From JAGXQV01 sp964505475 (GTDB lineage Bacteria > Pseudomonadota > Gammaproteobacteria > Burkholderiales > Sulfuricellaceae), in assembly GCA_964505475.1 (NCBI GenBank), contig CAZDIJ010000001.1:72626-136625 (forward strand): 64,000 nt of DNA, read 5' to 3'. The notes beneath the pieces are model-generated. The model searched no databases, was not told the DNA's origin, and was given only the letters and a program-made list of their open reading frames with translations. Shown one piece after another: positions 7,907 to 15,486 of this stretch. Made by a program: the position numbers and the translations under genes. Position 1 is the first letter of the stretch. The number at the start of each line of letters is the position of its first letter.

Positions 7907-10405
7907 ATGGTCAAGTCTTCCGAAGCATCCATCCCGGACATCCAGAAACTCGACATCGCCTCCGTCGAGCACTCTCTCATCAACCATCTGATTTATTCGG
8001 TCGGCAAGGACACCATCACCGCCACCGACCGCGACTGGTTCTACGCCATCGCCTACGCCGTGCGCGAACGCCTGATCGGGCGCTGGATGGAAACCATGCG
8101 CAGCTATTACGACCAGGACGTGAAGCGGGTGTACTACCTGTCGATGGAGTTCCTGATCGGCCGCACCTTGCTCAACAGCCTGCTCAATTTCGGCTTCGAG
8201 GAAGAATGCCGCCAAGCGGTGCAGAAATTGGGCGAGGACATGGAAAAAATCCGCCAGATCGAACCCGACGCGGCGCTCGGCAACGGCGGCCTGGGACGGC
8301 TGGCGGCGTGCTTTCTCGACTCGATGGCGACCCTCGGCCTGCCCGGCTACGGCTACGGCATCCGCTACGAATACGGCATGTTCAACCAGCGCATCGAAAA
8401 CGGCTACCAGGTGGAACACCCGGACAACTGGCTGCGCTACGGCAACCCTTGGGAATTCGCCCGCCCCGAGGTGCTGTTCCCGGTGAAATTCCATGGCCGG
8501 GTGGTGAAATACGCCGACGAGAAAGGCCAATTGCGCCATCACTGGGTGGAAACCGAAGATGTGATGGCGATGGCCTACGATACGCCAATCCCCGGCTTCG
8601 GCGGCAAGACCGTCAACAACATGCGCCTGTGGGCGGCCAAGGCGTCGCGCGACTTCGACCTGCAATATTTCAACGAGGGCAACTACATCAAGGCGGTGGA
8701 GGACAAAAACCAATCGGAAAACCTTTCCAAGGTGCTCTACCCCAACGACACCACCGAGATGGGGCGCGAACTGCGCCTGAAGCAGCAATACTTTTTCGTC
8801 AGCGCCTCGATCCAGGACATCCTCTACCGCTTCGACAAGTCCCGGCATCCGATCGACGATCTGCCCGAGAAAGTAGCGATCCAGCTCAACGACACCCATC
8901 CCTCCATCGCCATTCCCGAACTGATGCGGGTACTGGTCGATCTGCGCGGCCTCGACTGGGATAGGGCATGGAATATCACCACCCGCACCTTCTCCTACAC
9001 CAACCACACGCTGATGCCGGAAGCGCTGGAAACCTGGCCGGTAAGCCTGCTGGAAAACGTCCTGCCGCGCCATTTGCAGATCATCTACGAAATCAACCGG
9101 CGCTTCCTCGCCGACGTGGTGCACCGCAACCCCGGCGACCTCGAACTGATGCGCCGCATGTCGCTGGTGGACGAGGAGCGCGGACGCCGCGTGCGCATGG
9201 CCTATCTCTCCACCGTCGGCAGCCACCACGTCAACGGCGTGGCGCAAATCCACACCGACCTGATGAAATCGACCATATTCAGCGATTTCGCGCGCTTCTA
9301 CCCCGGCAAGATCGTCAACATCACCAACGGCATCACCCCACGGCGCTGGCTCAACCAGGCCAACCCCGGACTCACGCAATTGATCTCGGCGCACATCGGC
9401 AAGGAATGGATCACCGATCTCGGCCAACTGGAAAAACTTTCCAAGCTGGCCGGCAATGCCGCCTTCCGCGAGCAGTTCCGCGCCATCAAGCACGCCAACA
9501 AGGTCAAGCTGACCGGACTGATCCACGAAAAGCTGGGGGTAAGCGTCAACCCGTTGTCGCTGTTCGACGTGCAGATCAAGCGCATTCACGAATACAAGCG
9601 CCAGTTGCTCAACGTCCTGCACGTGGTGACGCGCTACAACCGCATCCGCGCCAACCCGGACGGCGACTTCCTGCCGCGCACGGTGATTTTCGGCGGCAAG
9701 GCGGCGCCCGGCTACGCCATGGCCAAGCTGACCATCAAGCTCATCAACAGCATCGCCGAAGTGGTCAACAACGATCCGGCGGTGCGCGATCTGCTGAAAG
9801 TGGTGTTCCTCCCCAATTACGACGTTACCTCGGCCAGCGACATCGTCTCCGCCGCCGACCTCTCCGAGCAGATTTCCACCGCCGGCACGGAGGCCTCGGG
9901 CACCGGCAACATGAAGCTGGCGCTGAACGGCGCGCTCACCATCGGCACCCTGGACGGCGCCAACGTCGAAATCCGCGACCGGGTGGGCGCGGAAAACATC
10001 TTCATCTTCGGCCTCACCGCCGAGGAAGCCGCCAACCTTGCGCGCAATTACAATCCGTGGGACTGGTACAACGGCAACGGCGAACTGCAACAGGCGCTGG
10101 ACATGATCGGCAGCGGCTTTTTCTCGCCCGACCGCCCGGAGCGTTTCCGCCCGGTGTTCGACGCCCTCACCGCCAACGGCGACCGCTACCTGCTGCTCGC
10201 CGACTACGCGGCCTACATCGACTGCCAGGAACAGGTCGATGCGCTCTACCGCGACATCGACCTATGGATGCGCAAGGCCATCCTCAACGTCGCCGGCATG
10301 GGCTATTTCTCCAGCGACCGCACCATCGGCGAATATGCGGAAAAAATCTGGAACGTGAAACCGGTGAAGGTGGCAACCGGCTCGAATAAGGCCAGGAAAG
10401 CCTGA
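7907..10405 (+). CDS. glgP: Glycogen/starch/alpha-glucan phosphorylase
   Basis: An 832-residue GT35 enzyme that releases glucose-1-phosphate from the non-reducing ends of glycogen. The pyridoxal-phosphate lysine is in EASGTGNMKLALNGA, and the surrounding ITNGITPRRWL, IHEYKRQLLN and NGALTIGTLDGANVEI blocks are those of the family. The ATG at 7907 is preferred over an upstream in-frame ATG because GGAG lies 8 bases before it and the protein then has normal family length. It lies outside the main glucan operon, which begins 5 kb later, and is separated from it by a regulator and stress block on the other strand. It ends 21 bases before the converging pilR-like gene. Confidence 0.97.
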   Translation: MVKSSEASIPDIQKLDIASVEHSLINHLIYSVGKDTITATDRDWFYAIAYAVRERLIGRWMETMRSYYDQDVKRVYYLSMEFLIGRTLLNSLLNFGFEEECRQAVQKLGEDMEKIRQIEPDAALGNGGLGRLAACFLDSMATLGLPGYGYGIRYEYGMFNQRIENGYQVEHPDNWLRYGNPWEFARPEVLFPVKFHGRVVKYADEKGQLRHHWVETEDVMAMAYDTPIPGFGGKTVNNMRLWAAKASRDFDLQYFNEGNYIKAVEDKNQSENLSKVLYPNDTTEMGRELRLKQQYFFVSASIQDILYRFDKSRHPIDDLPEKVAIQLNDTHPSIAIPELMRVLVDLRGLDWDRAWNITTRTFSYTNHTLMPEALETWPVSLLENVLPRHLQIIYEINRRFLADVVHRNPGDLELMRRMSLVDEERGRRVRMAYLSTVGSHHVNGVAQIHTDLMKSTIFSDFARFYPGKIVNITNGITPRRWLNQANPGLTQLISAHIGKEWITDLGQLEKLSKLAGNAAFREQFRAIKHANKVKLTGLIHEKLGVSVNPLSLFDVQIKRIHEYKRQLLNVLHVVTRYNRIRANPDGDFLPRTVIFGGKAAPGYAMAKLTIKLINSIAEVVNNDPAVRDLLKVVFLPNYDVTSASDIVSAADLSEQISTAGTEASGTGNMKLALNGALTIGTLDGANVEIRDRVGAENIFIFGLTAEEAANLARNYNPWDWYNGNGELQQALDMIGSGFFSPDRPERFRPVFDALTANGDRYLLLADYAAYIDCQEQVDALYRDIDLWMRKAILNVAGMGYFSSDRTIGEYAEKIWNVKPVKVATGSNKARKA

Positions 10406-10426
10406 TCGCGGCGCCGCCAATCCCGC

Positions 10427-11794
10427 TCAATCTATCCCCAGACGCTCCAGGCGATAGCGCAGGGCGCGGAAGGTGATGCCCAGCAGCTTGGCGGCGGCGG
10501 TCTTGTTGAAGCGGGACTTGGCCAGGGCATCCATGATCGCCTGGCGCTCCAACTGATCCAGATAATCCGGCAACGCCATATTGTTCCCCAACTCCGTGGA
10601 GGATGGGGAAAATTCGGGGGGCGCGAGATAAAGGTCTGCCTCGCCGATGTTTTCCCCGGCGCTAAGCGCCAGGGCGCGCTCCAGGATGTTTTCCAACTCG
10701 CGCACATTGCCGGGAAAGCTGTAATCCCGCAAGGCGCTCAGCGCCGCCGGCGCCAGGCGCGGCGCCTTCTCCATCCCGGCGTCGCGCGCCAGGCGGTCGA
10801 GCACGGCCTCGGCCAATTCCGGCACATCCTCGCGCATCTCGCGCAGCGGCGGCATTTTCAGCTCGATGACGTTGAGGCGGTAATACAAATCCTGGCGAAA
10901 CTTGCCGGCTTCGACGCAGGCGTTCAGGTTCTGGTGGGTGGCGCTGATGATGCGGACATCGACGCTTTCCTCCTGGGTGGCGCCGACCTTGCGCACCTTT
11001 TTTTCCTGGATCGCGCGCAGCAGCTTGACCTGCATCGCCAGCGGCAGGTCGGCGACCTCGTCGAGAAACAGCGTACCGCCGTTGGCCGCCTGGAAGAAGC
11101 CGTCCCGATCCTGATCGGCGCCGGTAAAGGCGCCCTTGCGGTAGCCGAAAAATTCGCTCTCCATGAGATTTTCCGGGATCGCGCCGCAGTTCACCGCGAC
11201 AAATTCCTTGTCGCGGCGCGTGCTGTTCTGGTGGATCAGGCGCGCCGCCAACTCCTTGCCGCTGCCCGATTCGCCGGTGATGTAGACGGCGGCCTGGCTG
11301 CGCGCCAGCTTGGCGACCAATTGCCGGACCGCCTCGATGGGCGGCGAGCCGCCCAGCAAATCATGGTTCTTTTCACCTGCGGAGGGCACTTCCAGATTGA
11401 GGGCGGACTTGACCAGCACCCGCAATTGGTCGAGCGAAACCGGTTTCGACAGATAATCGAAAGCCCCGGCCTTGAGCGCGGCGACGGCGTTTTCCATGTT
11501 GCCGTGGGCGGTAATCACCGCCACCGGTAAATTGGGGCAGTGCTCGCCGATATATTCCACCAGGCGCAAGCCTTCGCCGTCGGGCAAGCGCATGTCGGTA
11601 AGGCAGAGCGCGAAATCGCCGCTCTTGAGCAAGGCCAGCGCCTCGGCCACGCTCATGGCGCGCCGTGCTTCCAGCCCCATGCGCAACAGGGTCAATTCGA
11701 GCAGTTCGAGAATATCCGCCTCGTCGTCGACGACCAGAACACGCGGCGGACCGGCCGGCGTGTCGCTATCCTTGCTGCGCTGCGTGCGTTTCAC
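10427..11794 (-). CDS. pilR: Sigma-54-dependent response regulator, PilR/NtrC type
   Basis: A 455-residue protein with an N-terminal receiver (phospho-acceptor Asp67 in CLTDMRLPDG, acidic pocket DDE at 23-25), an AAA+ sigma-54 interaction domain with Walker A GESGSGKE and the GAFTGA loop that contacts sigma-54, and a Fis-type helix-turn-helix at the C-terminus (NKTAAAKLLGITFRALRYR). In the family, PilR activates type IV pilin transcription on signals from PilS. The GTG at 11792-11794 is chosen because AGGAGG lies 7 bases upstream; it overlaps the end of pilS by 29 bases, so the two are co-translated. No pilin gene is in the window, so the target is inferred. Confidence 0.85.
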   Translation of the reverse strand: MKRTQRSKDSDTPAGPPRVLVVDDEADILELLELTLLRMGLEARRAMSVAEALALLKSGDFALCLTDMRLPDGEGLRLVEYIGEHCPNLPVAVITAHGNMENAVAALKAGAFDYLSKPVSLDQLRVLVKSALNLEVPSAGEKNHDLLGGSPPIEAVRQLVAKLARSQAAVYITGESGSGKELAARLIHQNSTRRDKEFVAVNCGAIPENLMESEFFGYRKGAFTGADQDRDGFFQAANGGTLFLDEVADLPLAMQVKLLRAIQEKKVRKVGATQEESVDVRIISATHQNLNACVEAGKFRQDLYYRLNVIELKMPPLREMREDVPELAEAVLDRLARDAGMEKAPRLAPAALSALRDYSFPGNVRELENILERALALSAGENIGEADLYLAPPEFSPSSTELGNNMALPDYLDQLERQAIMDALAKSRFNKTAAAKLLGITFRALRYRLERLGID

Positions 11795-13385
11795 CGCATG
11801 TCCTCCTGCCGCTGACCCTGAATTGGCACCCCACCGCCGTTTCAACGTAATCCAGGGCGGCGCCATTGGTTTCGCACAGCTCGCGGGCGATATACAGCCC
11901 CAGCCCGGATCCCTTGCTGTCGGTGGTAAAGAATGGTTCAAACAACTGGGGGCGGAGGTTTTCCGCCACCCCGCCGCCATCGTCGATCACGTCCAATTGT
12001 ACGAAATTCCCCGCCAGCGGGGTAGCCGCCGCCAAACTGATGCTGCCCGCCTGCTTACGGCAGTGGCGCCAGGCATTGCGGCACAGATTCCACAAAACCC
12101 GGTCGAAATGGTGGCGATCGAAACATAGCGACGCCTCATCCGCGACGACAAGGCTGATTGCCTCGCGCGGCACCTGTTCGGACTCGCAGAATTGATTGAC
12201 GAAATCAGCCAGATAGAGCGCCAGATCGAGCTGTTCCGGGTTGGCGCGGTCACGCCGGTTGAGCTGCATGACATCCTGCACGATGCGGTCGAGACGGCGG
12301 GTATTGTCGCGGATGATCTGGAGCAGGCGGATTTGGGTCGCATCCTGCTCGTCTTCTTGCAGCAGCTCGCTGGCGTGGCCGATGGCGCTCAAGGGATTGC
12401 GGATTTCATGGGCGATGTTGGCGGTCAGCCTGCCGAGCGCCGCCAACTTCAACTGCTGCGCCCGCGCCTGCATCTGGCCGACATCCTCGATGAAGATCGC
12501 CACCCCCTGGGAGCGCTTGTACCCCGCCGGGACGAAACGCGCCTGCACCTGCCGACCGGTGGCCGGCGCCAGCAGCGGCGGAAAATCGCTGCACTCCTGA
12601 TTGCGCCACTTCCACAACTGCACCGCCAATGCCGGAAAATAATCGTTCAGCAGCAATTTGCGGCGCACCCGCGGCGGTGCGCCCAGCAGTTTCTCGACCT
12701 GGGGATTGCGCTGCCAGACCTTGCCCGCCGCATCCACCACCATCACGCCGTCCTGCATGTCGCGGATCACCAGTTGATTGACTTGCGACAGATTGGCCAA
12801 GTCCACGCTTTGCTTGCGCGCCAGGCTCTCGCTGGCGATCAGCCGCTTGGCGGAGGTATAGGCCAGCCCGGCCGTGGCGAAAAACACCACGCTCATCAAG
12901 CCGGCATGCAAATAGTCGCGCGCATCCCCACCCAGCGCGATGACCCGGTAACTGTGTTCGAGCAGCACGGCGATGCTCGCCAACGCGGCGTGAAACATCG
13001 CCAGCCGTCCGCGCCGCACCATCCCGGCGGCGGCGAGGGAAGCCACCAGCAGCAGCCCGACGCCGCTGCGGATACCCCCGCTGGTATGCAGCAGGGTCAC
13101 GATGAAGCCGACATCGGCGCTCATTTGCAGGCTCAGGGAAAGGTTGAAACTCGGCCAATGAACCCCGATCGCCACCATCATCGACACCGCGAACAAAGTG
13201 TAGAGCAGGCTTACCAGAAAAAACAGGGAAGGGTTTTCCTCGCCGAAAGGCACGGTGCCGAACTGAATGTAGGCGACGACGAAAAAGCCCGCGACGGTCA
13301 GTCGGAACAGGTTGAAATAATGCAGCGAACGCCAATGGGTATCGGGAAGGTAGGGAGCAGCCGGCTGCAAGAACGAGGGCTGCAT
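11766..13385 (-). CDS. pilS: PilS-like membrane sensor histidine kinase
   Basis: A 539-residue inner-membrane kinase. Residues about 24-175 hold several hydrophobic segments, consistent with the six-helix membrane domain of PilS. A PAS-like region follows (about 205-300). The phospho-acceptor histidine is His326 in ANIAHEIRNPLSAIG, with the N box around 433-441 (NLCRNAWRH) and G boxes at 468-472 (DDGGG) and 492-497 (GSGLGL). It phosphorylates the regulator encoded directly downstream, with which it overlaps by 29 bases. A promoter is visible at 13503-13530. Confidence 0.87.
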   Translation of the reverse strand: MQPSFLQPAAPYLPDTHWRSLHYFNLFRLTVAGFFVVAYIQFGTVPFGEENPSLFFLVSLLYTLFAVSMMVAIGVHWPSFNLSLSLQMSADVGFIVTLLHTSGGIRSGVGLLLVASLAAAGMVRRGRLAMFHAALASIAVLLEHSYRVIALGGDARDYLHAGLMSVVFFATAGLAYTSAKRLIASESLARKQSVDLANLSQVNQLVIRDMQDGVMVVDAAGKVWQRNPQVEKLLGAPPRVRRKLLLNDYFPALAVQLWKWRNQECSDFPPLLAPATGRQVQARFVPAGYKRSQGVAIFIEDVGQMQARAQQLKLAALGRLTANIAHEIRNPLSAIGHASELLQEDEQDATQIRLLQIIRDNTRRLDRIVQDVMQLNRRDRANPEQLDLALYLADFVNQFCESEQVPREAISLVVADEASLCFDRHHFDRVLWNLCRNAWRHCRKQAGSISLAAATPLAGNFVQLDVIDDGGGVAENLRPQLFEPFFTTDSKGSGLGLYIARELCETNGAALDYVETAVGCQFRVSGRRTCGETHAAQQG

Positions 13386-13502
13386 GGGCTATCGCAGGCA
13401 AACCGAAAGGCCTGCCGGACGCGCAAGCCTTTCATCGGAATTCGGCATATCACGCCGGCTTTTCACCGGCATCCGGGGAAGCAACGGGCATTTCATTGCG
13501 CC

Positions 13503-13530
13503 ATTATAAGACCATCCCCCGTGGAACCAA
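13503..13530 (-). promoter_or_regulatory. Probable sigma-70 promoter for pilS-pilR
   Basis: On the minus strand TTGGTT (13525-13530), a 16-base spacer and a perfect TATAAT (13503-13508) lie about 118 bases before the pilS start and beyond the end of msrB. Confidence 0.5.
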
Positions 13531-13553
13531 GCAATTTAAGCCATGACGGCCAT

Positions 13554-14090
13554 TCATTCCTTTTCGAACAGCTTGCGGTACTCGCCGTACCCTTCCTTTT
13601 CCAGGTCTTCCCTGGCGATAAAGCGCAGCGACGCCGAATTCATGCAATAACGCTGCCCGCCGGGCGCCGGTCCGTCGTCGAAAAGATGCCCCAAGTGCGA
13701 ATCGGCATGCTTGCTGCGCACCTCGGTACGCACCATGGAATGCGAGGTATCCTCGCGCAGCATGACATTGGCCGGTTCGAGCGGCTTGGTGAAGCTGGGC
13801 CAGCCGGTACCCGAATCGAACTTGTCGAACGAACTGAACAACGGCTCGCCCGACACCGCATCGACATAGATGCCTTCCCGCTTGTTGTTCCAATAGGCAT
13901 TGCGAAACGCCCATTCGGTGCCCTTTTCCTGGGTTACATGATACTGCTGCGCATCAAGCCGTTTCTTCAACTCACTCAACTCCGGCTTGCGGTATCCACT
14001 ACCATCCCATGCCATCGCCTGCCCTCCGCCACATAGCAATGCAATAAAAAACGCCGACAAACGCATCACTGCTCCGACCATGCTTTTCAT
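13554..14090 (-). CDS. msrB: Exported methionine-R-sulfoxide reductase, zinc-free MsrB
   Basis: A 178-residue protein with a signal peptide (MRLSAFFIALLCGGGQAMA), so it should act in the periplasm. The catalytic cysteine is Cys149 in QRYCMNSASLRF and the substrate pocket motif FDSGTGWPSF is present. The four zinc-binding cysteines of many MsrB proteins are absent, and the usual resolving cysteine in the GWPSF loop (FDSGCGWPSF) is Thr95 here, so the mature protein has one cysteine only. An alternative start at 14066 has a better GGAG site. It begins 10 bases after the DsrC-like stop codon and is probably co-transcribed with that gene. Confidence 0.9.
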   Translation of the reverse strand: MKSMVGAVMRLSAFFIALLCGGGQAMAWDGSGYRKPELSELKKRLDAQQYHVTQEKGTEWAFRNAYWNNKREGIYVDAVSGEPLFSSFDKFDSGTGWPSFTKPLEPANVMLREDTSHSMVRTEVRSKHADSHLGHLFDDGPAPGGQRYCMNSASLRFIAREDLEKEGYGEYRKLFEKE

Positions 14091-14100
14091 CGCATACCGC

Positions 14101-14466
14101 CTAGTGAATGCTGCCGAACGAGCGATCCACGGTATGCGCCAACTCGGGAAGGCCGGCAATTTTACATCCCTGCCGCACCGGACCACCGGGGAAAAGCCGA
14201 TAGAGCCATTTCCTCCCCTCTTCGTCGCCGAACTCCCGTTCCAGGCAGCAGAGCGCCTCGCGCGCATTGGCATGCGCTCCGTGGGCAAGGAAATAGCCCC
14301 GCAAATAGCGCACCACCTTCCAATGATCGGCGGTCAACGAAATTCCTTCTCGCGCCGCCAACTCCATGGCGACCCCTTCCGACCATTCCGGGAGATCGGC
14401 GAGCACCCCTTCCGGGTCACTCCGGTAAGCCTCTTCATCGGCTATCATCTTGTTGATATCCAACAT
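14101..14466 (-). CDS. DsrC/TusE-family sulfur-relay protein lacking the C-terminal cysteine
   Basis: A 121-residue protein of the DsrC/TusE/DsvC family. Members carry sulfur as persulfide or trisulfide on cysteines of a flexible C-terminal arm. The family core is clear in YLRGYFLAHGAHANAREA and LFPGGPVRQGCKIAGLP. The inner cysteine (Cys101, CysB) is present, but the near-terminal CysA of PTGCV-type tails is replaced by PELAHTVDRSFGSIH. It therefore cannot form the CysA-CysB disulfide and is neither a canonical DsrC nor a TusE; it fits the regulatory or accessory branch. A strong AAGGAGGTG site lies 6 bases before the ATG. It heads an operon with msrB. Confidence 0.88.
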   Translation of the reverse strand: MLDINKMIADEEAYRSDPEGVLADLPEWSEGVAMELAAREGISLTADHWKVVRYLRGYFLAHGAHANAREALCCLEREFGDEEGRKWLYRLFPGGPVRQGCKIAGLPELAHTVDRSFGSIH

Positions 14467-14701
14467 CTTGCACCTCCTTTCCCACTTATCCGCCTAACTG
14501 AATAAAGCATGTCATCCGATACAGGATTCAGGATTCCGTTTTGATTATAGCAATTGTTGACGAATTCAGTATGGAATTAAATTTCCAGGAAGATCATATT
14601 GAACCTGGGTTGAAAAGCAGGCAGACGCTGAAACAATTGTCCTGGCGACGACGCCAAGCCCGGACAAGCTTGCATGCGGAGAATTTTGAAGGGGAGGCGG
14701 A

Positions 14702-15211
14702 TCAAGGCGCCGGGCGCGTCTCGCTCATCAATTCCAGCACCGATGCCATTCCTTGAAGCAGGCCTTCCAGAACCGGCTCCGGCACTTCCCGCAGGGCGCG
14801 GCGCAGCCGGCCTTGCATGGGTCCCGGGATGTTCCTGGCCAGTTCCACTCCTGCCTCGGCAAGATAGAGGCGCACCACGCGGCTGTCCGCATCGCGCCGT
14901 TCCCGGCGCACCAGGCCGCGCGCTTCCAGTTTGTCGAGCAAATTGCTGGCGGTGGAAGGGTGGATGTGCTGCCCCTCGGCCAACTCGGTGACGCGCAGGC
15001 CGGGTTGCGCGGAAATCTGCCACAGCGCCCAGAGTTGCGAGCCGCTCAGGCCGTGGCTATTGTCGATGTTCTGCATGCCGGATTGAACCGTGCGCACCAA
15101 TTGCAAAAGCTTGCTGAAGGCTTCCTCGGCGGGCGCCGGATACCGCCCGGACTCGTCCGGCTGGCGATCTTCGGAATAGTCCCCGCCATGTTTCCTCGTT
15201 CCGCTTGCCAC
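14702..15211 (-). CDS. MarR-family transcriptional regulator
   Basis: A 169-residue winged-helix regulator: the DNA-binding region is GLRVTELAEGQHIHPSTASN, followed by the wing with the conserved DxRxxR type pattern (RRDADSRVVRLYL). Helices at both ends form the dimer. The GTG start at 15211 has AAGGAG 7 bases upstream. It is divergent from glgB and lies 235 bases before the dsrC-like/msrB pair on the same strand, so it may control either unit; MarR proteins usually also repress themselves and respond to small phenolics or oxidants. The 235-bp gap downstream contains no gene. Confidence 0.85.
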   Translation of the reverse strand: MASGTRKHGGDYSEDRQPDESGRYPAPAEEAFSKLLQLVRTVQSGMQNIDNSHGLSGSQLWALWQISAQPGLRVTELAEGQHIHPSTASNLLDKLEARGLVRRERRDADSRVVRLYLAEAGVELARNIPGPMQGRLRRALREVPEPVLEGLLQGMASVLELMSETRPAP

Positions 15212-15251
15212 TGCCCTTCTCCTTCGCTTGCCAGAATAATATTTTTAGGCA

Positions 15252-15280
15252 ATAATAATTTACACAAACATAAAGCACAA
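15252..15280 (-). promoter_or_regulatory. Probable marR promoter with operator-like spacer
   Basis: On the minus strand TTGTGC (15275-15280), a 17-base spacer and TATTAT (15252-15257). The spacer contains an imperfect palindrome (TTTACACAAACATAAA on the plus strand), the kind of place a MarR dimer would bind to repress its own gene. Confidence 0.5.
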
Positions 15281-15309
15281 GGGTTTTCTCGTACCACAAG
15301 GGAGCGACG

Positions 15310-15486
15310 ATGGACCAATCCCCAACCGGTCAGGCCGTTTCGCTTGACCGGCTCATCACGATGCCGAAAGAGCCGGGGCGGCGCATTGTATTCAGCGCCG
15401 TCCCGCCGAAGCCCGTCAATGCAGCCGCCGCGTTTGCCGGCTGCCATACAATACAGCCCAGGAGGTTTTCCCATGACCCCGAATAA
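15310..15486 (+). CDS. Possible 58-codon leader ORF overlapping the glgB start
   Basis: An ATG at 15310 has a good GGGAG site 5 bases upstream and opens a 58-codon frame (MDQSPTGQAVSLDRL...) ending with TAA at 15484-15486, which is 13 bases inside glgB in another frame. It matches no family I know. Its value is positional: ribosomes finishing it would arrive on the glgB start, so it may be a coupling or leader peptide. It could equally be chance in GC-rich DNA. Confidence 0.25.
   Translation: MDQSPTGQAVSLDRLITMPKEPGRRIVFSAVPPKPVNAAAAFAGCHTIQPRRFSHDPE

Noticed and set aside
10427..13385. NtrB/NtrC nitrogen regulators
   Set aside because: The kinase has a multi-helix membrane domain at the N-terminus as in PilS, whereas NtrB is soluble.
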